From: Antedon mediterranea
Taxonomy: Eukaryota; Echinodermata; Crinoidea; Comatulida; Antedonidae
DNA length: 64,000 bases
Direction: 5' to 3'
Assembly: GCF_964355755.1 (NCBI RefSeq)
Contig: NC_092678.1
Span: 3,296,922 to 3,360,921 of the forward strand
Of this stretch, positions 15,001 through 27,000 are shown piece after piece. A program made the position numbers and the translations under genes. Below the pieces are notes generated by a model that was not told where the DNA came from, ran no database searches, and was given only the letters and a program-made list of their open reading frames with translations. Numbering within the stretch: position 1 is the first letter of the stretch; each line of letters starts with the position of its first letter.

Positions 15001-18000
15001 TTAATAGTTTTCAATTTAAACTTTTCTGACCTTGGAAAAAATAACCTCTTCTTCTCCAAGTACTCATTAAGCCCTCGTTGGATGTTGTCTAGCAGACTCT
15101 CAGAATGCTGCAATTTCTCCAGCATTTGTTCTTGGGATGTCACAACAAGCGCCTTTGTGTTTAGCACAGAGGTTGTCATGACTTCTTTCCTAGGAAAAGC
15201 AATAAAATAAACAACTTTATAAATATTGTAATAAATTACCATTCCCTAACATATAGAGTAACATAGTATTTACATGAACAATTCTAGAATAAGATGTTTT
15301 GATTTAAGAAACCATGTATAGTTAATAAGAACAATCAAGAACATTCCAGAAGTGCTATTAATAGAAACTGTAATCATGTAATAATGAGAAGTATAAAGAA
15401 TGATCTAGAAGGATAGGAGCATCTTGTATATAAAGGGATGTAAACTATTGTAAGGTTGTTGGATTAGAGGTTGGATAATATATTGTAAAGTTACTGTGAA
15501 GCTGTTGTTTAAAGTGCTTACTCGATTGTTAAAAGTTGAAGTTGATTGAAATTAAAGCTTTGTTTTTTAGTTATTTTACAACTTTGTGGATTTTGTGTGT
15601 ATACTTTTATGTCACAAGGGAGTTCCTAAAGTATTTTCAACCGCTCGGAAACATACGTGAGAGGAGTTCGTGACAATATATATTTACATTTCCATAATCA
15701 GATGACTAAAAAAATATAAAAAACAAAAACCAATGTGTTTTACCAGTTAGCATCAACTATGGTGAACATTTCTCCTTCAATTGGAATTTGTCTACGAATG
15801 TCCTCTGAGCCGAAAATCGGTTCTAAATAAAGCCACGCTGCTTGTACTTTCAACCAGGAATCAAGGATGTCTCGCATGCGATGCTGGAAAGAAATTAACA
15901 ATTCATACAGTAATTACAACATGTAGAGTGGGAGTGAGTCAGTGGGATACAGAGTTGGACAAACAGCTCTGGGATTTGGCAACAATGTTTCATATGGATT
16001 TTGTAATTCATTGAGGTACGAAGTGAGGTTAGCTTCTGAGTAATCCTGAGCATGTCATAGCTATGCAGGCTAATCCTTTCAATCTCTATTAATCATTAGC
16101 AAAATAAAGGTGGACAGATAAAAATTCAATTAGTACATGTTTCACACCCTGTTGCTTCTCAGACAAAAGTACAATAAGCAAGTGTACCTGGACATCCAGA
16201 AAAACTTGGATTACTCACCAAACCAACTTCCCACTCTTTGATCTCTGCCTCGAATGGTGCTATGAATGGCGATCCTCTCATTGTGGAAGTCTTGACCACA
16301 TGATCTTCAAGAAGCACCTGAATGTCATCTGGTGCTGAGAGGATGCTTATCTGTGTGTCTTTGTATGGAGTGAAGTTAAAGTTCATCTCTTCCCAGTCAC
16401 CTTTCATCTTAATTAGGGCCTACGCATGTTAAAAATAAAACAACTGTAAACATAAACAATGCAACCCAGAAAAGCTGTGTCAGTTTGAACTTTAACCTGA
16501 TGAGTGTATCTAGCGTGCTGGCACTACATAATTGGGAAGGAAAGATGAGATAGTAATTTAATGACAGAATTGTAAGTATTAGTCCTACCTTTTCCAAAGC
16601 ATACTCTTTGCTTGCCTGTGAGCTGATTTCACTGAGATCTTCTAAATTCTTTTCAAGACCCATCTGAAGGCGTTCAATCAGTGGTGTTTCTGGTGATGGT
16701 GTCATATCAAATCCAACCTAAAATAAAATTCACTTATGTTAGAAGATTCAATTTAGTATGGTAGGACTTTTACTTTTTCCATAATAGAGAAAGCTGCCAT
16801 TACAGTACCTTTTGACTCATCATATCCCAATGGCGTTGTTTTATTCCTGGGTTACAAAGAGCGTTTATCAGTGGCATGTTAATCTTGAACTTTTCTAGCT
16901 TCCCTTTGATGGTTGCTGCAGCACGCATCGGACCCATAAACTCTGGATGTGCAAAGATCTTTGTCAACTTGTAACTTGTCTTCCACATGGTCTGTACTTC
17001 TTCTTCAACATCTTCAGCATTGACTTCCAAAAGAGGACCATTCATCCATTTGTCGTACATGAGGTGGAATTTTACGGCGGCACTCCAGAGTTTGTCATAC
17101 GGTTCTTTAGCTTCTTTCATTTCGTCTAACTGAGGGTACTGACTTACTTCACCGACGTCCAACATCTGTTCCTCTTTGTTGATTTGTAATTTCTAAGAAG
17201 GTTGAGAAGTAAAATAAGTAAGAATAAAAATTACTTATGCATATGGTAATTAGTAATCGTATATGGGCTTTAAACTGGAAGTCCAGTGTATTCATCTCTT
17301 TAGAGATCCCAGTGCATCTTTCGAAATCTTATCTCAGCCCTTGTCAGAACACAAAAAGACCCTTAGTGGAGATGAAAGTTGTTGTACGTGATGTCTACAC
17401 CATTGAGCAATTTAGCTCATTTAGCCAGCAACTACTAACCTCTTGGTAAAACTCCTCAAGTTTTTGACCAATCACATTCAAGGCATCTTGATAACTATTA
17501 GCCTCAGACATGCGGTCTTTAGACTTAAATGATTTCACTTCATCAATGATCTCTTTTTTTATTCGAGCTGTGAATTTCTTCTTCCAATCGTTGAGTTTTG
17601 ACACAGCATAGTCATGCTCCTTCTGCAGCTTGGTCTCACTAACAGTGGAAAAATTATTACAAAAAAAGTTGTTTCTCTTGAGTTTAGATTAGCAGTTGAC
17701 CCTTTAGGGTACCATTGCCTTGGGTGCACTGTATACTACTTTTATTCAATATCTTCAGGCTTCGTATGATATTGTCCCTCATGCGGTTATTCACCCACCA
17801 GGCTATCAACCACCAGGCCATGACCCACCAGACTATCACCCACCAGGCTATCACCCACCAGGCTATCACCCACCAGACTATCACCCACCAGACTATCACC
17901 CACCAGGCTATCACCCACCAGGCTATTACTCACCAGACTATCACCCACCAGGCTATCACCCACCAGGCTATCACTCACCAGACTATCACCCACCAGGCTA

Positions 18001-21000
18001 TCACCCACCAGGCTATCACCCACCAGGCTATCACCCACCAGGCTATCACCCACCAGGCTATCACCCACCAGACTATCACCCACCAGACTATCACCCACCA
18101 GGCTATCACCCACCAGGCTATTACTCACCAGACTATCACCCACCAGGCTATCACCCACCAGGCTATCACTCACCAGACTATCACCCACCAGGCTATCACC
18201 CACCAGGCTATCACCCACCAGGCTATCACCCACCAGGCTATCACCCACCAGGCTATCACTCACCAGACTATCACCCACCAGGCTATCACCCACCAGGCTA
18301 TCACCCCTCCAGGCTATCACCCACCAGGCTATCACCCACCATGCTATCACCCCTCCATGCTATCACCCACCAGGCCATTTCACCAACTTACCTGTTTCTT
18401 ATAAGTGGAATAATCCTATTCGGCCAAGTAAACGTATTATCATTCAGCATTATATCATCTTTAGGAAGGTAAGCATAGTCCATCAAAAAAAGAACGTTCG
18501 AGGCTGCGATTTCAAGTTTTTCTCGCAACTGCAATAACTGTCCTGTACGGAGTCTGTCTACATACTCTTGTAGCCCTACGAGTTGATCTGTGCTTTCGGA
18601 CTGTGCGGTAATCTTTCGTACAATGCCGTCATATTCTTGGCAAATGCTACGGTTGAACTTGCGACTAGTACTTGTGATTTTGTTGATCATGATGGAAGCT
18701 AGGTTTCGTGCTCTTGCAATAAGCCACTGGAAAAATAAAAAACATATTGATATAATCAGTTAGTGGTTATTTACAAAATGTATCCTACACAGTACATGGT
18801 AACACAATACAGTGGAACACAGCTTTTGGGACACCAAGGGGATACTTGCGCAAAATGAACATAAGGAAGTATATGTTTCATTTCAACCCCTATTCAACCC
18901 ACCTAAAAAGGGACACTTTATGAAGCCCAAAGGCATCTCTGTAATAGGTTATACTGTAATTATAGATACAAATCTTTGCAGTATTTTGGTTGTTGTTGTT
19001 GAAACCATACAAGAAAGAAAACTTACACTATTTATATTGTTACAATCTAATAGAAATAGATGCATTGGAACAAAGACGGGTAGTAGGGCAGCTTCATCTG
19101 CCATTGTTTTTAATTTCTCAATTTCACGAACGTAATCACGCAGATGTTGCTCTTTGTTGACAAACTTTTCAACTTTTACGTCAGATTGTTTGGACAACAA
19201 ATATTCAAATGGTTGATAAACACTTGTGTACCTAGAGAGAATTTAAAGGAAATTTAAGTTTTAAAAATGATTAATTCATTTACTACAAAGGTAAATTCAA
19301 AATACAATTATTAATAACCATGCATACCTATTGGGACCATGGCCATTAGCATATATCACAACTTCTATTCGTTGCTTGGCAACATCAACAATCTCTTCAT
19401 CTCTTTTTACAGTACTGATGAATGGAATTTTCAATTTATCAACAGATTCAAACAGCAACGACTCGATCCTTGGAAACTCTTCCATGCTTTGAACAATCGT
19501 GTCAACTGCTTGATGAGTGATGCCAATGACCTCTTCAAATGGCGGTACAAACCGGCAAGCCACGTTTTCCGTAAAGGCTTCCATGAAGACAGTGAAGGGA
19601 TGTTCCATAACTGGGAAACTTAGACCACTTTCCTTGTATTCAACTTCATAGCTGTTCCCCTTGAAATACAGCTCTAACCATGTGACAAGGTCATAGATTG
19701 ACCTCTTTATAGCACTACGCATGCACTTTGACATTAATGTTGCTATAGAACCGAAGAAACAATCCATTTCATTCATTCTAAATACCTTTGAAAAAAAAAT
19801 TTATTGTTTTTAATTAGAAATTTTACTTAACGATGAATAGGAGGAAGACAAATAAGATAATAATATAATATAATTTGTATAGAGCATTTCCAAATTGATC
19901 AAGGCACTTCACATTCTAATGCTTTATTTTAAAGATATCACATATTAAACATATTTTTAAACTCATAATAATTACAAGGAAGATCTTGCAAGATACTGTA
20001 GGATAGGTAGTTAAGTATTCATTTTACAATTTTTAGGCTTCCCAAATTTAATAATCATAGATCTAAACTTATTATCTAATAATTAATTTAAGAATAATAA
20101 TTACTATTGACAGACATTTAATGTATAGATCAATAGATATTAGTAAACTCGTTGATTAAACATGTTTTGGAAAAACAATTTTCATTAGTGCAGAGATACG
20201 GAACTAACACTGTATTACCGAATGAATCTATAACATTAAATATAAATTTCACCCAACAATCAAGCGTTAAATGAACTTAAATGACCTCATCCTCTGTCAT
20301 TAGTTCTTCAATATTTGCTCTCTGATCACCGACAATATTAGCGCACTCAACCAACCACTCGTTTTCAAGTCGTTGTCGCCCTCGTCGGCATGATTCAACA
20401 ACATACTCAAAGAACTTCTCTAGCGTGATGGGTTGTATGGATTTTAAGCCTGGGATGTCTATGAGTCGAAAGTCGATGTACCTGGAAAAAAAAATTTAAT
20501 TTACAGAACATACTGTTTGTTGGCAAAGTTTGTACTCAACTACTTGTCACCTTGTACTTACAAAAATCCTAATCCAGAGAATTATAAGCTTCTTTTCCCA
20601 ACTGTAAACATAACATTGACGAATGACAGAACATCATGTCAACGTCAGTTGCGTGACCAAGGCTACTGTAAATAGCCGAAACGTAGCAAGTAAGTACTTG
20701 ACAACTGGTTTAACAAAAAAGTTAACATTTATTTTCTAAATAATATTTCACATTTTATATTTAGTATAATTATAATAAATAGCACTAGAATTATTTCCCT
20801 CACAGCAGAACATAAGGCATTTGTAAAGCCAAACTCAATCCCTTTGTTGTTTTTGTTTTGGCAAATAAACAAACAATTATTTTGAAATAGTACAGAAACA
20901 CCCAACATTGTAGCCCAAGCACAGCACCTATTCTTATGCTTTTGTTTCAGGGCATAACATCTTTTAGAGGATAAGGGATCTTTGATATGTTCTCTGGTAT

Positions 21001-24000
21001 TTTGCTTAGAATAGAAATTAATCTTATTATTTATAATGCACAACCTATATCATTAAAGCTCTAGTATCTTAAAGCTCTGCCTACATTATCAAACCAAACT
21101 ATAGTTTGACAAAAAATGATGTGCATAAATATGGTAATGATATGCCCAAATATAACATCATCATGTCCATATATGGCACACAACATTTTTGTTTTAAATA
21201 AAGTTTGATAGAGTAGACAGAGTTTAAAGGCTGATTAGTTGAAATTAATGCCTACCACATTCGAGAAAAAAATAATATGTAATCGTTTCGAATATAATCA
21301 TCATTATCATTGAAACTAGTCAACGCAATAACATCAATGCATCAAGCACAACATAGATGCACCTTGATGACATTAATGGTTATTAGATGAGAGTAGGAAA
21401 TGAGGGGGTTAAACAGGCAGCAAAAAAAATAATTGAAAGGTTTTTTTTTTCTAATTTCTAGACCTTCTAATATAAATGATGATTTAATCAATATTCAGCT
21501 TATTGGGAGTGTTAATCACTTGATACTGGCCTATATTTCATTACTATGTTGCATACATTTGGACAACATTTGAGAGCTAGAGCTAATGTTTTAATCTTGA
21601 AGCAATGGTGTCCGGATTGATTGTTTGATCATAATTAAAAACAGTATTATTTTAGCACTTTTTCTGGATGTTTTTTCTTTCCAGTTAAAATTCACCTTTA
21701 ATTAGTTATTAATGAATGGCTGGACTAAACATAATGCTTCAATAATACAATTAATGAAGTGACTAGGCGATTAGTATAATTAATCTTTAGTATTTATACA
21801 TTTCTAGTCTTTTTAACAAGCTTGTTATTAATTTTAAAAGTTTGTCTTCAAATACCCATATTTTGGCCTGCTTGTGTATTTATTCATACTAGCGTAATTT
21901 TGTTTTTTCACGCTGCTGCTCTAGCCCGCTACGTCCCATTAGGACTACTCAATCAGAAGCTAAAGCAAGCAGCAGTTATAGTTCTAAGGACAGACAGTTT
22001 TGTGAAAATGGAAACTCCACTATGATTTATTGATTCCAGCTGCTACAGTAGACCCAAAAAACGGCTGGGAAAGAGTCTATTAGGACATGTCATGCTAAAA
22101 TTACAAATCCCTATATTCACTGTCAGATATTCATTGAATTATTATCGAAACAGTCCATTAAAGTTTGTGTTTGTAATAGGATACTTCACAATTGAAATAT
22201 CTAGGGTGATGAAGTGACCCCCAGATTTGACCTTAGCAATAAAATTAACTAAAGTGACAGAAATTGAGTATTCACTTCTGTCACAAAAAAGTAATATTTA
22301 TTCACATATAAAAAATGAAAAGAAACCCAAAAACCATTGTCTGACAGACAATTTAAGTATTTGTTGCTTTAAATTACATTTTTTCAGGTAAAATAACTAT
22401 CTATTATGTGACAATAAAATGACACATTCAAAAACATTTGAAATAAAAAATATTTTTCAATAAGCGAGCAGCGTTTTTTGTAAGAAATATTTCTTGTTTA
22501 GTTGTAAATAGTAATTGTTATATGTGTGCAGAAAAACCCCAAAAAAAGTAGAATAAAAGATCATACTTTGTTTCCCATAGGAATAGAATTTCCGACATAA
22601 TCGGATGTGTAATGTACAGATGTTTCTCCATAAAATTGCGGGCGATGATTACAGCTGTTTTCCACGGAAAAGCGTCTCTTCCTGCTGGGTTTGTGGTCTT
22701 CTGTGGCAATGGAATACCAAGCCGTTGTTGTTCCAAAGGGTCTCTTAGAATGTAGTCCAGCATGCTTTGTTTTACGCTTGATGTATAGTCTGTACGCATC
22801 TCCTATAAGAATAAAAAAATGTTTAGAAACACAGATACTTTGAAAAGGTACATAATGCAAGTGAACTTAAGCTCTGTATAGACTATCAAACTTCAGACAA
22901 ATGTGATGTGCCTATATATGGACATAATAATGTCATATCACTATCTGGGCACATCACACTTTTTTTGGCAAACTATTTGATATTGTAGACACGAGCTTAA
23001 ATGCTAAAGTAAAAAATCAAAAACAATTTCAGAAGTTGTTCAGTAATGTAAGTGGTTAATTTTTTCTAAAATAAATATTAGGAGCAATTAATATCAAGTA
23101 GGTAAGTTGATTTTCTAGAAGGCAGGAAGCAAATGTCACTGTTATCTCAAATAACAACTCCCAACTATTTGGTAAACAAAGTTAAATGTAAAACAATGGA
23201 CCTAAAAATATGAATGACAAAAGCCTATTGCATCCCAAACAATGGGTGAAGCAGGGAGTTGTTAATAACAACTCCCTGGGTGAAGCTTGCATTTTAAGGG
23301 TGGACACCTCACTTAAGCATCACAGTCTAGAGTTTAGCATCATTCTAGCTTCTGCAGTCATCGGTATAACATCTACTTCTACGCCTTGCATTATATCTTA
23401 TCTTAGCTCTTGATTGAAGATTCTAGCTGCTACGGTTTCAGCATACTGTACAGTACAAGGTAAGTTAATTAAGTGAACACTCCACAGATATAAAGATTAC
23501 TAGAGTATTAATAATGATCACTTCCTTGGTTGTTGTTTAGAATGCTGTACATTGGTGATCTTGGTACTTGCCTCCAATCCCAAGGTCCGGGGTTAAATTG
23601 GATTGCCGTTCAATTTATGTGTAACTTTTGTAACTCACAACTGTTAAATTACTTCACTCCAGGGGATGCAAGAATAAGACTTTTTATGAAGGTTTTATAA
23701 GCAGTATTATTCATTCTGTAATTCTTCTTTAACTGGCTGTTAGATGTGAATAATACAAAAGAATAGAGTGGAAATCAAAACATTTTGGAAGCTGATATTA
23801 CAGCTTGAAATTAATTCTGTTTCAGATGGGGAAAAGAAAGCAAACAAAAAAACCAACGAAAGAGAAAGGCTCCAAGATACTAAAGCTAGATATGGAGCAG
23901 ACAACTGCCAGTATCAAGGAAGGAAGCAATTTGAATAGTGTAGTCAACTCAATGTCCACCAATCCGACAAATGAAGTGGTTAATCCGGTGTCTGTCAATC

Positions 24001-27000
24001 CACCAAGTAAAGTAGTCAACCAAGAGTCCACCAATTCAACAAGCAAGGTAGTCAACCAAGAGTCCACCAATTCAACAAATAAAGTGGTCAACCCGGTTTT
24101 TGTCAATCCAACAAATGTATCAAGTGGCGCTGCTACTAGCATTACAGCAACACCTCGTTCTGGAAAAATGGTAAATTTCTGATTTTTATTTAATTGTTAT
24201 GTTGCTATATTATTATTTCATGGAGCAATTTTACTGAAATTCATAGATTTTACAACATGATTTTAGTTTTCATCATAAAAAATGAACAAATTTTAATGCT
24301 GATTCTCAAGATTATAACCTACTTTATATACTGCCGCAGAAGCACATTGATTAATCATTTACAATTTGAAACTATAAAAAGCTATCATGGTAAAAACGTA
24401 AAGCTCTGTCTACACTATCAAACTTTATGTGACAAAAAAAATGTGATATGCCCATAAATATGGACATGATGATGTCATATCACTACCATATTTTAGCACA
24501 CCCCAAACTAGTTTGATAGTGTAGACAGAGCTTAAGACACAGGGTGAATTTGTTATAGTCTGATAATAGTGTGCATACATTCATTATTTATTTTCTGTCT
24601 TTAGTCTACTACAACAAGCAATGTACAAACAACAGCGAGGGAGACCAGTACATCAAGTCAGAATGCTACTGCTCGTACAAGAGAGCTTCCATTATGCATA
24701 GCACCTGGTAAAAGAGGTTTCATAACTGTTGGTAGTATCTGTACATTTTCAAAAGTAACAGTGTTGGTTTATGACATGAAATACTCGGAAGGGGGCGGGA
24801 TTGCCGATTGCATGGTCTGCGAAAGGATTCCAGGCTCACATACGTTGGAAAGTAAAAGTTCTTGTATCTTACGCTGTCCTGCAAATGAATTGACAGCAGT
24901 TCGTAATACTTCAAAAAGTTTATCATTGGCATATTATTGTGCCAAATATGCATCAACATCAATGGACAAAGTCCTTAATGAATGTGTGCACAATATTAAT
25001 TCTAAGTACTTAAGTTACAGCTATAAATTTGAACTCGGATATTTCTTTTGTGATTCATTTAATAGTCTTTTTGATAGTCAATGTGAAAGAAGTAGCTTTA
25101 TAATTCCATATAATGATAGAGTATTGAAATTATTTGGATTGGAGCCAATCTATTTTCAAAAGACGTTCTATATTAAAAGTGACTACCATATACTAGACCC
25201 TATTTTTGGGCCATTCTGGGATGTAAAAGAGAAAAGGACTGGGGGTTTCTCCTATATTCAATCACTAACATTTCATATGCAAGAGTTTGTAATTACTTGC
25301 TATGTTAATATAGTAACTTCAACCAACAAATTTAGTAAAAACTACCGTACTGTTGTCGCACCTCTACCATAACAATCTGGTGCTTGTGTCAAATTTTCGG
25401 CCCTCTAATCCATAAGGTGAACAGAAAATAAATAGTTTTTATGAAAAGTCGATAACAAAATGTAAATAATTTTACAAACTGATACACAGGTTATTAATAA
25501 TATCTTCTATGTTTCACTGCCTATGAATAAAATCAAAGTTGTTTAATTCGTGTTTTATTTTGCTGCATCTAAATAAAATTGATATTGTTTTGATTAAAGT
25601 GTTCATTTTGTGTTTTTTTAGCATTTAAAGTTGCATACAGTCTGCTCTCCCATTCTTAGATTCTCAACGGAAACTAAACAAGAAATATTTCTTACAAAAA
25701 ACACTGCTCGACATTTCAAAATTATTCATTGTTCTTTCTTCAGATATATTTATGATTAATTATTGAAAAGATGTCCTTTAAATGCCAAAAATACATACAA
25801 ATCAAAGATAGTTCTTTAGTTATGAATCACATGCCCATTTAAAAATGGTCAATTTTGAACTTTAATGTGCTGTGTGTGTGACCTCAATGTATGCAACTGA
25901 ATACCCTCTAGAGACAACGTGACTTCAAGCAATGAGCGATATATATTCTTTGTTTGAAGTGAGAAAATTCTATCCAGTCTGTTGATTCGCGTCAACCAAT
26001 AAAAGGGCAAGAATCCAAAATCGTTCAACCGTGAGCCCTCATAGCAGCTGGGATCTATAAATTATAGTTGAGTTTACAAATTAGCAAAAATGTCAGCCTC
26101 TAGTACTACTGTATAACTGCAGAATCTCTTGTGGGGGCTAGAGCAGCAACTTGGAAAAAAAAACCAGAGTTTCCTAAAGCTGTCTACACTAAAACAATGT
26201 GCCCATATAAGGTAGTGATATTCCCAAATATGGTAGTGATATGACATCATCATGTCCATATATGGGCACATCACATTTTTTTGTTACATAAAGTTTGATA
26301 GTGTAGACAGAGCTTAAGATGTTCCAGTCCTCCAAAGATACCATTGGGTTTTTGGGAGGGTTTGAAAATGATTTTTTTTTAAATAGTTTTCATGTCAACT
26401 TACATAAAAATGATACACCTTTCAGTTGGAAAAAAATATCGGGAGGCTTTATCAAAGCATGTGCAAACTATAGAGGGCACTATAAAGAGAAAATAATAAA
26501 CCACCAACCAGTGCCTATAAAAGTACCTACGTAAAAGAGCTAATAAAGTGCTTTCTCGGCTAATACAAAAAGCTGGTGGAGACAAATAAAACAGTTTCTC
26601 GGACTAACTCAGGTTTTACTAATGAGTGGTACTTTTATGATACAATATTATTTTAACAACGAGGTACAAATGAAATTTTGTTGGTTGGTTTACATTTTGA
26701 TTTACATACAATTATACAATGAATAAAAAAAAAATGTGTAAATACTATTAAATATGTGAATTGAATTATAAAAAAATGATTGTCGGCAGCTTTTAGTGTT
26801 TTGATTCAGAGTGATCAGTCTACCAGTTTGGCTAGGCTTAAAGAATTTATTTAGAGGGTGATCAGGTCCTGGCAAATTTTATTTTACAGTTTTTACACTT
26901 TCATGAAGTGAAATAACAGGCTAATGCCGATGATTTTACTGTCCCACTTTACAATTTCAGCTAGTTTGCTTTTTTCCCCTTGAGTAAGATTCAAGAACCA

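Noticed and set aside
17715-18472. Plus-strand frames encoding YHPPG or ITHQA repeats
   Set aside because: By-product of the 15-bp unit being a multiple of three; antisense to DNAH3 and overlapping its exon 12.
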